In this document: positions 43,448-52,951 of the stretch, piece by piece | Layout: each line of letters begins with the position of its first letter | How positions within the stretch are numbered: the first letter of the stretch is position 1 | Source of the DNA: an uncultured Shewanella sp. | GTDB taxonomy: Bacteria > Pseudomonadota > Gammaproteobacteria > Enterobacterales > Shewanellaceae | Length of the DNA: 64,000 bases | Direction: 5' to 3' | Assembly (NCBI RefSeq): GCF_947497935.1 | Contig: NZ_CANMIO010000005.1 | Location: 248,001 to 312,000 of the forward strand | Translations under genes and position numbers: made by a program | The notes under the pieces: generated by a model | What the model was told of the DNA's origin: nothing | Databases searched by the model: none | Seen by the model: the letters and a program-made list of their open reading frames with translations, nothing else

Positions 43448-44019
43448 TCAGCCTATATCTTGGTGGTGCAAGAAGCGGAAAATCTGGACTTGCCGAGCAA
43501 GAAGTCATAAATGCCGCATTACCCACGACGTATATTGCCACCGCCACCGCGAGTATTTCGATGGCATCGCGCATCGCCTTGCATCAGGCTCAACGCCCCA
43601 GTGAGTGGTCAACACGAGAGGTACCATTGGAGCTGGCAAGTAGCCTCAAACAATTAGACGGCAAGCAGAGCATCATTATCATCGATTGCCTTACTCTATG
43701 GCTAACTAACCAATTGATGGCCAAACAGGAGTCTGTAGAGCACGACTTGATGCAGCAGATAGACTTGCTTTGCCACACGCTGGCCTCGCTTGAAAGCCAC
43801 ATCGTATTAGTCAGTACTGAAGTCGGTCAAAGCTTAATCCCAGATGATGCAATGAGCCAAGAATTTGTTCATTACAACGGACTGATGCACCAGAAAATTG
43901 CCCTGCTCGCCGACAAAGTCTTTTTTTGCCAAGCCGGTATCGCGCTTAACTTAAAAGATGCCAACGTTACAAGAGGCTGTCAGTCCCAATTATCACTATC
44001 TCAACAGCTGGGTGCCTAA
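43444..44019 (+). CDS. cobU: CobU-family adenosylcobinamide kinase/guanylyltransferase, copy 2
   Basis: A 191-residue CobU paralogue. The P-loop GGARSGKS and the IIDCLTLWLTN Walker B are intact. In the segment where copy 1 has RIAHHK this protein reads RIALHQ, so one histidine of the pair is replaced by Leu. In Salmonella CobU a histidine of this pair (His46) carries the GMP. Whether guanylyltransfer is retained is open. It is coupled to btuF by an ATGA overlap and followed after one base by cobC. Confidence 0.9.
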   Translation: MISLYLGGARSGKSGLAEQEVINAALPTTYIATATASISMASRIALHQAQRPSEWSTREVPLELASSLKQLDGKQSIIIIDCLTLWLTNQLMAKQESVEHDLMQQIDLLCHTLASLESHIVLVSTEVGQSLIPDDAMSQEFVHYNGLMHQKIALLADKVFFCQAGIALNLKDANVTRGCQSQLSLSQQLGA

Positions 44020-44020
44020 G

Positions 44021-44947
44021 ATGAGCTACACCCAATTTACCCTGCTTAGACACGGCCTTCCCGAGCAAGCCGACTGCCTACTCGGTCGCACCGATCCGCC
44101 ATTGACTACACAGGGTTGGCAGCAGATGCTGCGCAGCGCTGAGTCGATTCAATTTGATCTAATCATCAGCTCACCGCTTACTCGTTGCCAAGGTTTTGCA
44201 CAGCAACTAGCCGATATAAGACAGTGCCCGCTAATTGTCGATGATGCGTGGCAAGAGCTTGATTTCGGACTGTGGGATGGTAGAAGTATCGCCGAGCTTT
44301 GGCAGAGTTCTCTGCACAGTACTGGAGCAAGTACTAGGCAAAGCACTGGAGCAAGTAATAGACAAAGTACTGAACAAAGTACTGAACAAAGTACTGGAGC
44401 AAGTATTAGACAAAGTACTGAACAAAGTACTGAACAAAGTACTGAACAAAGTACTGGAGCAAGTATTAGACAAAGCACTGAACAAAGCACTGGAGCAAGT
44501 ACTACACAAAGCACTGAAGAAATTGTTGAAGAAGGCACAGGAGACAGTTCTGTACAAGGACCCTTACAAGCTCAAACACAGTCGCTCCAGCAAAAGCCGT
44601 CACTAGAATATAGCCAATATTGGCATGCACCTTATGAACATACGCCACCAGAGGGGGAATCAAGCCTATCCCTTTTGCACCGTGTCACCACAAGTATCGA
44701 GGCTTTAAGCGATAAGTACCGCGGAAAACAGCTATTAGTCGTCAGTCACTCTGGCGTGATGCGTGTGCTCTTAGCCTGGCTTCTCAACGGCGGCCAAGGC
44801 GGAAACGCACACCTAAGCCGTGTCCAACTCGATCATGCGGCGCTATTGCACTTCAACACCTATATCGATGAGGCGGGGATCCTTTGGCCTCAGCTACAAG
44901 GTTTTCACAATCCTTGTGTCTATCAACACCCTCTACAGGATAATTAA
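44021..44947 (+). CDS. cobC: Alpha-ribazole phosphatase-type histidine phosphatase (CobC) with a repeat insertion
   Basis: A histidine phosphatase with FTLLRHGLPEQ at residues 7-17 (phospho-His11), DFGLWDGRSIAELW, PPEGES and VVSHSGVMRVLLAW. CobC removes the phosphate from alpha-ribazole phosphate or adenosylcobalamin phosphate. At 308 residues it is about 100 longer than usual; the surplus is a low-complexity region, residues 100-167, built from STEQ and STGASIRQ units, placed between the DGRS and PPEGES segments. The start is ATG one base after cobU. A second, normal-length CobC is at 58290-58838. Confidence 0.9.
   Translation: MSYTQFTLLRHGLPEQADCLLGRTDPPLTTQGWQQMLRSAESIQFDLIISSPLTRCQGFAQQLADIRQCPLIVDDAWQELDFGLWDGRSIAELWQSSLHSTGASTRQSTGASNRQSTEQSTEQSTGASIRQSTEQSTEQSTEQSTGASIRQSTEQSTGASTTQSTEEIVEEGTGDSSVQGPLQAQTQSLQQKPSLEYSQYWHAPYEHTPPEGESSLSLLHRVTTSIEALSDKYRGKQLLVVSHSGVMRVLLAWLLNGGQGGNAHLSRVQLDHAALLHFNTYIDEAGILWPQLQGFHNPCVYQHPLQDN
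44318..44521 (+). repeat. In-frame 12-bp minisatellite inside cobC
   Basis: Seventeen consecutive 12-base units. Two unit types alternate irregularly: AGTACTGAACAA (STEQ) and the pair AGTACTGGAGCA-AGTATTAGACAA (STGA-SIRQ). Because 12 is a multiple of 3, gain or loss of units keeps the reading frame. Several alternative frames are also open through it, explaining spurious ORFs there. Confidence 0.95.
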
Positions 44948-46060
44948 ATGAAAACCATCTGTTTCAATATATTAAACGGTGCGGCAACTCAGTTACCGAG
45001 TCTTCATCAGTTATCTGATGCCGGTGTAGGCCAAAATTTAATGCACCTTACTCCTACTAGAGATACTGAGCTTATCGTCTGTGGCCAAAGCCAGACACCA
45101 TTGCCTGGAATACAGCGGCGTGGAAATGGATTGCTCCCCAACCGTGGCGTAAGTCCAGCGGTACTGACCCGTGGCCTACTGAGAATGTTTTATCAGGCCG
45201 GTTATCAAATTGAATTTAATAGTTTCAATTTCAATGTGCCAAAGCCCCAAGTAATTGAACAGGAGTGGCTAAGTGTTAACCAACATTTTGGCGGCGTTAA
45301 TAGCGACTGTGAAACCTTAGTCACCAAACACCTTTTGCCGACATTAACCTCTCAAGCTGAGCGTGGTTGTATCAGTGTTTTGGCCGAGTGCGGCGTTGGT
45401 GGCACCACCTTTTCCACATTCTGGTTGCGACTGCTAACCGGGCTAAGACTGTCTCCTGCAGGCAGTACAGTAGACAAAGACAAACTGGCCAGTAAATCAC
45501 AAATTTTGGCTGACATTGAGCAGCAATACCTAGCACAAAATCAGCAGTTCGAACTCGACGCCATACTGGCTAACAGTCTGTTTCATGATGATATTCAAAA
45601 AGCGATATGTGCGCTTGTTCGTCAGTGGCCCAGTTCACTGCCGTTGCCGCATTTTGCGGGAGGCATGATGTTTGTCGCGCCATTGCTGGCATCAAGACAG
45701 GCAAAGCACCTTAACCAAGCTGTTAAGATCTCTACCACCCGTTGGGTACTTCAAGGGGACGGATTTCATGTATTGCAACACTTTAAATGTGACGACGAGA
45801 TCAATGCCAACGCCACCAGTTTCAATGTCTCAAAACTTGAATGCTTAAACGTGTATGAGCAAGGAGTGGTTGTCGAAGGCTGTGGCTTAGGCGGCTGCTT
45901 AGTCATTGCAGAAATACTTGGCTGGGATGAACAGCAGATTATTGAGTCACTAGAGCAGTCTGTTGAGTGTCATCTTAGTCATTTTATAAATGAAAACAAT
46001 TTAGTAGAAGAAAACCTTTTGTTGGAATCAAACCCTTTTTTAAAGAGAAGTATTGCATGA
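44948..46060 (+). CDS. cobT: CobT-like nicotinate mononucleotide-dependent phosphoribosyltransferase (divergent)
   Basis: A 370-residue protein. The central [19 protein letters not shown] resembles the glycine-threonine stretch of CobT-family phosphoribosyltransferases, but the protein looks closer to the archaeal/cyanobacterial-type branch (TIGR00303-like) than to enterobacterial CobT. CobT activates the lower-ligand base to alpha-ribazole phosphate. Position between cobC and cobQ supports this role. The start is one codon past the cobC stop; the end overlaps cobQ by four bases. The assignment is from context plus partial motif. Confidence 0.7.
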   Translation: MKTICFNILNGAATQLPSLHQLSDAGVGQNLMHLTPTRDTELIVCGQSQTPLPGIQRRGNGLLPNRGVSPAVLTRGLLRMFYQAGYQIEFNSFNFNVPKPQVIEQEWLSVNQHFGGVNSDCETLVTKHLLPTLTSQAERGCISVLAECGVGGTTFSTFWLRLLTGLRLSPAGSTVDKDKLASKSQILADIEQQYLAQNQQFELDAILANSLFHDDIQKAICALVRQWPSSLPLPHFAGGMMFVAPLLASRQAKHLNQAVKISTTRWVLQGDGFHVLQHFKCDDEINANATSFNVSKLECLNVYEQGVVVEGCGLGGCLVIAEILGWDEQQIIESLEQSVECHLSHFINENNLVEENLLLESNPFLKRSIA

Positions 46061-47529
46061 GCGGATATAAATTAATGGTGCAAGGCACCACCAGCGACGC
46101 GGGAAAAAGTGTCATGGTTGCCGGACTGTGCCGTGTATTAGCACGCAAAGGAGTTAAAGTTGCGCCATTTAAACCGCAAAATATGGCACTCAATAGCGCA
46201 GTCACCCCTGATGGCGGTGAGATTGGACGTGCACAGGCTGTACAGGCGCAGGCTTGTAACCTGCCCTTAAGTGTGCATATGAATCCAGTACTCCTTAAGC
46301 CTAACACTGACACTGGTGCGCAGATCATCATTCGCGGCAAAGCCATCGAAGATATGGACGCCGTCAGTTACCACAGCTTTAAGCCTCAATTACTTGAAAT
46401 GGTGTTAGAAAGCTTTGACATTTTAGGTGAAGGTACCCAAGCAAGGTTAGTTGAAGGCGCGGGTAGCCCAGCAGAAGTGAACCTTCGTGAGCACGACATT
46501 GCCAACATGGGTTTTGCCTTAGCGGCCAACACACCCGTCGTTATCGTAGCCGATATAGACAGAGGTGGCGTATTTGCTCATCTCTACGGTACCTATGACC
46601 TACTTTCAGACGATGAGAAAAAACTGGTAAAAGGTTTTATCATCAATCGCTTTAGAGGCGATGTGACACTGCTTGAAAGTGGCCTAACTTGGTTAACCGA
46701 AAAAACAGGCGTGCCGGTAATTGGCGTCGTACCGTATCTTCACGGTCTTTATCTAGAAGCCGAAGATGCCATTAATCAGCAACAACTCGATGATGATACT
46801 CAGTTCAAAATCGTGGTACCGGGATTACCTAGGATCAGCAATCACACAGACTTCGATGCGTTAAGGCTACATCCTGGAGTCGATCTTTGCTTTGTAAAGC
46901 CAGGCGATCCCCTTCCTGCTGCAGATTTGATCATACTTCCTGGTTCTAAAAATGTTCGCGGCGACTTAGCAGCCCTAAGAAATAGAGGCTGGGACAAGCA
47001 GATCGCTCGACATTTACGATTCGGTGGCAAGATCATTGGGATCTGTGGCGGGTATCAGATGCTGGGGCTGAGCATTGACGATCCTCACGGTGTTGAGGGG
47101 GAAATGAGTCAATGTGAAGGACTTAACTACCTTAATGTGACCACTACACTTGAGAAGCAAAAGACATTAAAACAAATCGGAGGCGTACTCACTCTTAACG
47201 GCAACACATTTCCAGTTAAAGGCTATGAGATCCATGCAGGAGTTAGCCAAGTCAACGAGCAACAGCCTATTACACTGCAAAGTGGTTCAGACTGCTACCC
47301 TGATGGCGCGCTGTGTGCAAACGATCAAGTGCTTGGCACCTATCTTCACGGCATATTTGATGAGCCTGACGCCTGTAATGCGCTACTTAACTGGGCGGGT
47401 TACCAGCAAAACCGCGCTCAAGATATGACCCAACTAAGAGAAGACAATCTTAACCGACTCGCCGACAGTCTTGAAGAGTCGCTAGATCTTGATGCGCTAT
47501 TTACTGGCATCGAAGGTTGGCACGCATGA
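46057..47529 (+). CDS. cobQ: Cobyric acid synthase CobQ/CbiP
   Basis: A 490-residue glutamine-dependent amidotransferase adding four amides to adenosylcobyrinate diamide. The N-terminal dethiobiotin-synthetase-like domain has [19 protein letters not shown] and [14 protein letters not shown]; the C-terminal GATase domain has the nucleophile in [12 protein letters not shown] and a histidine in YLHGIF. It overlaps both neighbours by four bases (ATGA). Confidence 0.96.
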   Translation: MSGYKLMVQGTTSDAGKSVMVAGLCRVLARKGVKVAPFKPQNMALNSAVTPDGGEIGRAQAVQAQACNLPLSVHMNPVLLKPNTDTGAQIIIRGKAIEDMDAVSYHSFKPQLLEMVLESFDILGEGTQARLVEGAGSPAEVNLREHDIANMGFALAANTPVVIVADIDRGGVFAHLYGTYDLLSDDEKKLVKGFIINRFRGDVTLLESGLTWLTEKTGVPVIGVVPYLHGLYLEAEDAINQQQLDDDTQFKIVVPGLPRISNHTDFDALRLHPGVDLCFVKPGDPLPAADLIILPGSKNVRGDLAALRNRGWDKQIARHLRFGGKIIGICGGYQMLGLSIDDPHGVEGEMSQCEGLNYLNVTTTLEKQKTLKQIGGVLTLNGNTFPVKGYEIHAGVSQVNEQQPITLQSGSDCYPDGALCANDQVLGTYLHGIFDEPDACNALLNWAGYQQNRAQDMTQLREDNLNRLADSLEESLDLDALFTGIEGWHA

Positions 47530-48986
47530 GTGAGAAAGAAGCCTATTGCCCTGCACTCTTCATAACGGCGCCAAGCAGTGACAGTGGCAAAACAACTCTT
47601 GTCTCTGCTATGGCTAGGTACTGGAGTAACCAAGGGAAAAAGGTCAGAGTCTTTAAAACTGGACCAGACTTTATTGACCCCATTTTTCATGAGTTCGCCA
47701 GCAGTCAAGCTGCCCACCAGCTAGATCTTGGTATGATGGGCGAAACCATTTGTAGGCAGCACCTGTATCAAGCTGCCATTGAAGCCGACCTGATCCTCAT
47801 TGAAGGGGTAATGGGTATGTTCGATGGAGACAATAATAGCGCCAGTTTAGCCGCTAGATTCGGCATTCCCATGCTTGCAGTGATCCCAGCAGACAAAATG
47901 GCGCAAACCTTTGGCGCAATAGCCTATGGACTCGCCCATTACCGCAAGGATGTGACCCTATTCGGGGTAATTGCTAACTATGTAGGCAGTCCTGGCCATG
48001 CCTTGATGCTAAAAGATAGCTTACCTGATCCCATTGCATTTTGTGGCGCCATGCCAAGGGATCCAAGTCTTGCCCTTCCAGAAAGGCATCTAGGTTTAGT
48101 ACAAGCCCAAGAGATAGAGGCAATTGATGATTGGCTTGAACACACGGCGAACGTGCTAGGTGAAAACTGCGAGCTGCCCTTGCCTGAGCCTGTTTGCTTT
48201 AAAGCGCCTGATTTAGGTAACGCAGATTTTTTACTAGGAGGACTTGCCTCTAAGCCGTTAACAGCTGGAACTTCAGTCACTAAACCTTCAGCTGCTAGGC
48301 CATTAGCAGGGCAAACGATTGCCGTGGCTAAAGATGCGGCCTTCTCGTTTATCTATCACGATAACATCACCTTACTAAAACACTTAGGGGCCGAGATCTG
48401 TTACTTCTCGCCCATTAAGGATACAGCAATGCCAACAGCAGATAGCCTTTATCTTCCTGGTGGCTATCCGGAACTGCACCTTAACCTGCTCAGCGAAAAT
48501 AGCACTATGTGTCGGTCAATCTTAGAGCATATCAATAGCAATAAGCCCACATTAGCCGAGTGTGGTGGAATGCTCTACCTGCTTGAAGAGTTGACGACTA
48601 AGAGTAAGACAATGGCTAAATTAGTCGGCGCACTACCCGGCCGAGCAGTCATGCAACCAAGACTTCAAGGTTTAGGTATGCTTAGCGCCGAGATAAACGG
48701 CCACACCATGACAGGTCATTGCTTTCACTACTCGAAATCTAGCCTTGAGCTAACACCAATTGCCATCGCCTCACAGGCAGGTAAAACCAAGATGCAGGAG
48801 AAAGTGTTTTTACAGCACAATACATTAGCCTCTTATGTGCACTGGTACCTGCCAAGCGCACCAGAGTTAGTGTGTCAGCTCTTTTTAGGACAACTTTTAT
48901 TAGGTAAGCGCCCCCTAGAGCAAACTCACTTAAAACAACAAGCACCTCATTTGGATCAAAAGCTCCTCTATGGAGCCACACAATGA
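47526..48986 (+). CDS. cobB: Cobyrinate a,c-diamide synthase CobB/CbiA
   Basis: A 486-residue glutamine-dependent amidotransferase for the a and c carboxylates of cobyrinate. P-loop [33 protein letters not shown] and the GATase cysteine in [12 protein letters not shown] are visible. Its presence in a window with no corrin-ring genes suggests salvage of cobyrinate-level precursors, or ring genes elsewhere. It overlaps cobQ and cobS by four bases each. Confidence 0.94.
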   Translation: MSEKEAYCPALFITAPSSDSGKTTLVSAMARYWSNQGKKVRVFKTGPDFIDPIFHEFASSQAAHQLDLGMMGETICRQHLYQAAIEADLILIEGVMGMFDGDNNSASLAARFGIPMLAVIPADKMAQTFGAIAYGLAHYRKDVTLFGVIANYVGSPGHALMLKDSLPDPIAFCGAMPRDPSLALPERHLGLVQAQEIEAIDDWLEHTANVLGENCELPLPEPVCFKAPDLGNADFLLGGLASKPLTAGTSVTKPSAARPLAGQTIAVAKDAAFSFIYHDNITLLKHLGAEICYFSPIKDTAMPTADSLYLPGGYPELHLNLLSENSTMCRSILEHINSNKPTLAECGGMLYLLEELTTKSKTMAKLVGALPGRAVMQPRLQGLGMLSAEINGHTMTGHCFHYSKSSLELTPIAIASQAGKTKMQEKVFLQHNTLASYVHWYLPSAPELVCQLFLGQLLLGKRPLEQTHLKQQAPHLDQKLLYGATQ

Positions 48987-49756
48987 AACGTCATCTAGGT
49001 GCAATTCTTGCTGCCGCCAGCTTTCTTACAAGGCTGCCTATGCCAAAGTGGGTAGCCAAAGATAGCGATGCCATTGCCAAATCTAGCCGTTGGTTTGCTT
49101 TCGTTGGGTTATGGATTGGTGTGATTGCAGCGAGTTTGCTTTACTCATTTACCGCGTTAATGGGGCAAGAGTTAGCTGTTGTATTAACTCTGCTGTTAAT
49201 CATATTACTAACAGGCGCATTTCACGAAGATGGTCTGGCGGATCTGTGTGATGGTTTTGGAGGCGGCTGGGAAAAGAGTCGTAAGCTTGAGATCATGAAA
49301 GATAGCCAGATTGGCGCCTACGGCGTATTAGCCCTAGTAAGCGCGTTTGCGCTAAAGCTCAGTGCACTCACACAATTGCCACTGACAATCGCATGTATCG
49401 GCTTAATCATGTGCCATGCAGGTAGCCGCGCCATAGCAGGCTTAGTCGCGGTTTACCTGCCCTACGCCAGAGAAGACAGTAACAATAAAACCCCACAAAA
49501 AGATGTCACATTGCCAATCAGTAATCGGCTAATTCTGTGCGTGAGCGGCGCTCTACCTCTCGTGCTTTTACCCTTCGGCTGCGCATTGATGTTACTCGCT
49601 GTTTGGCTGATGACCTTTATCGCCATGATTAAGCTAATGCAGCGCCATATTCAAGGCTACACCGGCGATACATTGGGCGCTACGCAGCAGATCATGGAGA
49701 TCACAGGCTTAATCACTTTAGTGATTTATAACTTTCAAAACCCACTTGCAAGCTAA
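48983..49756 (+). CDS. cobS: Adenosylcobinamide-GDP ribazoletransferase CobS
   Basis: A 257-residue integral membrane cobalamin synthase joining AdoCbi-GDP with alpha-ribazole (phosphate). The signature GAFHEDGLADLCDGFGGG is followed by KDSQIGAYG. Several hydrophobic helices are present. It is coupled to cobB by an ATGA overlap. Confidence 0.96.
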   Translation: MKRHLGAILAAASFLTRLPMPKWVAKDSDAIAKSSRWFAFVGLWIGVIAASLLYSFTALMGQELAVVLTLLLIILLTGAFHEDGLADLCDGFGGGWEKSRKLEIMKDSQIGAYGVLALVSAFALKLSALTQLPLTIACIGLIMCHAGSRAIAGLVAVYLPYAREDSNNKTPQKDVTLPISNRLILCVSGALPLVLLPFGCALMLLAVWLMTFIAMIKLMQRHIQGYTGDTLGATQQIMEITGLITLVIYNFQNPLAS

Positions 49757-49792
49757 TGCTTCCTAAAAGTGAATACAAAAAAAGGCAACCTA

Positions 49793-50377
49793 ATGAGCTA
49801 TCACCCTAAAAAGCAGCAACAGCATAAAGAGAACGTCGAAAAGGCAATGGAAAATGCCCAAGAAGAGCGCGGCCAAATACTGGTGATCACCGGTAATGGC
49901 AAAGGTAAGACAACCGCTGGCTTTGGCAATATCACTCGGGCCCTAGGCCACCTGCAAAAAGTCGCCGTGGTGCAATTCGTTAAAGGTGTCGGTGAATGCG
50001 GCGAGCGCAACTTACTCGAGTCTCTAGGTGTGCCCTTCCATACCATGGCAACAGGCTTTAGTTGGAACAGTGAAGATAAAGCCAAAGACAAACTCGCCGC
50101 AGAGCAAGCTTGGCAACAAGCCAAGCAGTGGTTGCAAGATCCCACGCTAGATATGGTGCTATTAGATGAGTTGACCTACATGATCACATGGGACTTTCTC
50201 GAACTTAACGACATTCTCAATGCGCTAAAACAGAGACCGAAAGAGATGTCAGTGATCATCACTGGCCGCGCCGCGCACCGCGAACTAAAAGAGCTTGCCG
50301 ATACCGTAAGTGAAGTGCGCCCAGAAAAGCACGCTTTTCATCAAGGACTCATGGCACGTAAAGGTTTGGATTGGTAG
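49793..50377 (+). CDS. cobO: Cob(I)yrinic acid a,c-diamide adenosyltransferase CobO/BtuR
   Basis: A 194-residue CobA/BtuR-type corrinoid adenosyltransferase. The ATP loop GNGKGKTT is near residue 38, with VVQFVKGVGECGERNLLE and LLDELTYMITW. It installs the upper adenosyl ligand. ATG 49793 follows AAGGCAACCTA; an in-frame GTG at 49769 would add eight residues. Confidence 0.95.
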   Translation: MSYHPKKQQQHKENVEKAMENAQEERGQILVITGNGKGKTTAGFGNITRALGHLQKVAVVQFVKGVGECGERNLLESLGVPFHTMATGFSWNSEDKAKDKLAAEQAWQQAKQWLQDPTLDMVLLDELTYMITWDFLELNDILNALKQRPKEMSVIITGRAAHRELKELADTVSEVRPEKHAFHQGLMARKGLDW

Positions 50378-50455
50378 TCCTTTAATACAGATAGCCATCA
50401 ATTAACAAAGTCGACTCAGGTTTAAAAGACTGCTTTTAAGCAGCAAGGAGAAGCA

Positions 50456-51499
50456 ATGCAGCAGTTAGCCAATATAACCGTAACCCCAAAACCGGGTCAT
50501 CTGTTTGACTCATGGGCTAACGCGGGCCAATGGCTCAGTAATATGCAGTTATCGGGTTTTGAGATCTATCCTCACGGTATCGTTAAGGCCAAGGATATTC
50601 CGACAGACTTAGTAGGCGGCTTTCATCTGCAATCTTTCCCCATTTTAACGCCGCTGCTTTACAACGACAGTAAACGGCTGATGCAGATCTTTGGAGACTG
50701 GCAAACCGTTGAGCAGTTTTATGGTGGCACCGATGCCGACCATATCGTCAAAATCATGGTCAGTCAGCTTAACATTGCCGCAGAACTTAATGCTCCTTAT
50801 GTGGTATTTCATCCTATGGACTGCGATATGGAGCACCTTTTTTGCCAGCAGTTTCCATGGACGCTTGAGGATACATTTAAGGCTTGTAGCGAGCTGCTTA
50901 ATCAAGCTTTAGCCCAGAGTCATTTCAAAGGCTGGCTGCTATTTGAAAACATGTGGTGGCAACAAAGTTTTCGTCTAGATAGCCGATGTGAATATGACAA
51001 GTTAAAACATCTAGTAAATTACGATAAATGCGGGATCTGTTTCGATACGGGCCATATGATGTCGACAAATTCTAAGCTCACAAATGAAACTGACGCCGTT
51101 AAATTTTTACAACGCAGCTTACAGCAGCTCGATTTGAATCAAGAGATCAAAACACTCCATCTTAATAGCAATTTACGCAATAATCGAGGCGGTCATGAAC
51201 AACATAACAATTGCCATTCTTACCACTCGCCATCGCATTATGAAAACTGCCAAGGATTCTGGGAGCAATTTGACGTTGCCCTAAAACATATCACTCGGTT
51301 AGATCCACACAATGGATTTCATAATGTGAGGCTGACAGAGCTAGTGGAAACCATTCAACCCAGTTACCTTGTTCATGAAGTATCACAAAACAGCCTATTT
51401 GAGTGGAGCCGAACCATCAATCTGCAGCGGGCTTGTATGGATAAGCAAAATGGTGCCCTTCAAACACAGCAGATGCCAAGGGAAAGGTTAACAGCTTAA
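50456..51499 (+). CDS. Unassigned TIM-barrel protein (xylose isomerase/AP endonuclease-2-like) in the B12 operon
   Basis: A 347-residue soluble protein. PYVVFHPMDCDMEH, GWLLFENMWWQQSF, KCGICFDTGHMMST and KTLHLNSNLRN follow the strand order of the xylose-isomerase-like/AP-endonuclease-2 barrel, including the metal-type E, DxxH and H positions. The C-terminal region (VETIQPSYLVHEVSQNSLFEWSR) contains a further possible HE ligand. It has AGGAG five bases before the ATG and follows cobO after 78 bases on the same strand, so it may belong to the riboswitch-led B12 operon. I do not recognise a named cobalamin protein; no function is assigned. Confidence 0.7.
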   Translation: MQQLANITVTPKPGHLFDSWANAGQWLSNMQLSGFEIYPHGIVKAKDIPTDLVGGFHLQSFPILTPLLYNDSKRLMQIFGDWQTVEQFYGGTDADHIVKIMVSQLNIAAELNAPYVVFHPMDCDMEHLFCQQFPWTLEDTFKACSELLNQALAQSHFKGWLLFENMWWQQSFRLDSRCEYDKLKHLVNYDKCGICFDTGHMMSTNSKLTNETDAVKFLQRSLQQLDLNQEIKTLHLNSNLRNNRGGHEQHNNCHSYHSPSHYENCQGFWEQFDVALKHITRLDPHNGFHNVRLTELVETIQPSYLVHEVSQNSLFEWSRTINLQRACMDKQNGALQTQQMPRERLTA

Positions 51500-51585
51500 C
51501 GATATGATTGGCTCAATGACGAGTATGCTTGCCAATAGCAGCAAAAACGACTTAAGTTAAAGCTTTAAGATTAAGGAGCAACTCA

Positions 51586-52065
51586 ATGGCCTTTGCGCTT
51601 TGCGAACTCACCGTTTCTAGCACAGCTTTTGAGCAACTTGGTTCAATTCCGAACAGACACACAGGAGAGGCAGAAAACCTCTCCCCATACCTCAGCTGGG
51701 CAAACATTCCAGAGGGCTGTAAATCATTTGCGGTTGTCTGTCACGATCCAGATGCCCCTCGAGTGAGCGCAGACGGCTCATACGGTTTTGTACATTGGGT
51801 GCTTTACAACATCCCTTCGACTATTCGCCAACTCGAAGAGAACAACAAGCTTTATACTTCAGGCCACAACGATTTTGGACGACTTGGTTACGGCGGCCCA
51901 ATGCCACCTAAAGGCCACGGCATCCACCTATATTACTTTTTGGTATTAGCATTAAATAAAGAGTTAGACCTTCCTGAAGGCCTAACCATGCGAGAGCTAT
52001 TATCTAAAGTAGAACCAAACTTAATTGGCATGAACCGATTAGTTGGCAAGTATCAAAGGGACTAG
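51586..52065 (+). CDS. YbhB/YbcL-type PEBP-family protein
   Basis: A 159-residue phosphatidylethanolamine-binding-like protein. VVCHDPDAPRVSADGSYGFVHWVLYNIP and YGGPMPPKGHGIHLYYF are the two PEBP signatures. There is no signal peptide, so it is probably cytoplasmic. AAGGAG lies about eight bases before the ATG. It is the last gene on this strand before transposon remnants; a link to B12 metabolism is not implied. Confidence 0.88.
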   Translation: MAFALCELTVSSTAFEQLGSIPNRHTGEAENLSPYLSWANIPEGCKSFAVVCHDPDAPRVSADGSYGFVHWVLYNIPSTIRQLEENNKLYTSGHNDFGRLGYGGPMPPKGHGIHLYYFLVLALNKELDLPEGLTMRELLSKVEPNLIGMNRLVGKYQRD

Positions 52066-52140
52066 GCTCAACCTAGTGAACAAATACTTGTGCAGGCTAA
52101 TAGGCATAAAAGCAGCATTATTAATTACGGGATTAGAAAG

Positions 52141-52350
52141 CTAAAACAGCATTTTAAGATCGACAATATTTAAAGCACACTCTTTGATCAAAAGGTGATT
52201 ACGGTTCACCGCATTCAAACTTCCCTTTAGCACGTCAAGATGATAATCACCCCCTCTTCGAGTAATAAAGAGTTCCTCAGCAACCTGTGCAGAATCAAGC
52301 CCTTCGCCTAACATCTGTAACACTTTTTTCGACTTGCCAGAGATGAGCAA
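52141..52350 (-). pseudogene. LuxR-type HTH remnant
   Basis: The frame KKVLQMLGEGLDSAQVAEEL and FITRRGGDYHLDVLKGSL resembles the GerE/LuxR helix-turn-helix (KEVLQLLAEGLSxKEIAExLFIS...VEYHLxNILKKL). It is only about 69 codons and has no upstream receiver or ligand domain. The first codon falls directly at the end of the RAYT remnant, so the region looks like fused debris rather than a gene. Confidence 0.55.
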
Positions 52351-52425
52351 CGTACGACTCTACTACAGCAATGATAATACGGCGTATCTTCTAAACTAAT
52401 TAGCGTACTTCTAGCGCGGGGCATA
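52351..52425 (-). pseudogene. REP-associated (IS200-like, RAYT) transposase N-terminal remnant
   Basis: Reading from ATG 52425 on the minus strand gives MPRARSTLISLEDTPYYHCC followed by SRVVR, the typical start of Shewanella RAYT (Y1/IS200-like) transposases. Homology stops after about 25 codons, where the LuxR-like fragment begins. The catalytic HUH and tyrosine parts are missing. Confidence 0.6.
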
Positions 52426-52868
52426 ACAACCTCCAACTCCAGTATTAACTAAAGTTTGGTCGGAAGAAGTCGATCTGGTTAATTATACTGGGTGTCAAGG
52501 TTTAAGCTTCAAGGTTTGAGCTTTAGATAAACATACGGCCCCAGCTCTGCCGTTAATGGTTTGAACCTAAGGTGAGCAAATTTTTTTGAGAATTGCGCTA
52601 GCAATAATTTTAAAGGTCCTTTTTCAAGCACAATATGGCTAATTTCACTTGTATCATTTCGTAAATCTTGCCTTTATTGTGTTCTTGATTAACTATTCAA
52701 TATTTATAATATTTCACAGTTCTACAGCTAAGCTCTTCTATTAGCTTAAAATTTAAATAAAGTAACAATTTACACCTGACTAAAGATTGTTCTATTGAGG
52801 CGATTCACTGTTTACATTTATGTCTAATACATATAATTTCACTGTTCATCTAAAGCGGGGGAAGAAAC
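52426..52868 (+). promoter_or_regulatory. Upstream region and promoter of the valine leader
   Basis: About 440 bases with no gene. Near its end a TATAAT (52832-52837) with TGTTTA (52809-52814) 17 bases upstream forms a plausible promoter, placing transcription start near 52844 and the leader-peptide ATG at 52869. Confidence 0.5.
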
Positions 52869-52931
52869 ATGTTTTGTAAAAATAATAGAAAATTTTCTTC
52901 TACCGTTGTTGTCGTCGTGGTTACTATTTAA
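52869..52931 (+). CDS. Valine-rich leader peptide upstream of brnQ
   Basis: A 20-codon open frame, MFCKNNRKFSSTVVVVVVTI, ending TAA at 52929-52931. Six consecutive valine codons (GTT GTT GTC GTC GTG GTT) are followed by Thr-Ile. GCGGGGGAAG lies just upstream as a ribosome-binding site. The pattern matches attenuator leader peptides such as E. coli ivbL (valine and leucine runs before ilvBN). The branched-chain amino acid transporter brnQ starts 87 bases later. The ribosome stalling on low Val-tRNA would be the expected sensor. Confidence 0.82.
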   Translation: MFCKNNRKFSSTVVVVVVTI

Positions 52932-52951
52932 CCGGGGCTGGCATCCTTTAA

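Noticed and set aside
44318..44521. CRISPR-like array
   Set aside because: Units are 12 bp, contiguous without spacers and coding in frame; this is a minisatellite.
44149..44606. Several open frames on both strands across the cobC repeat
   Set aside because: A 12-bp unit without stops stays open in several frames; the CobC frame carries the conserved motifs on both sides, so the others are by-products.
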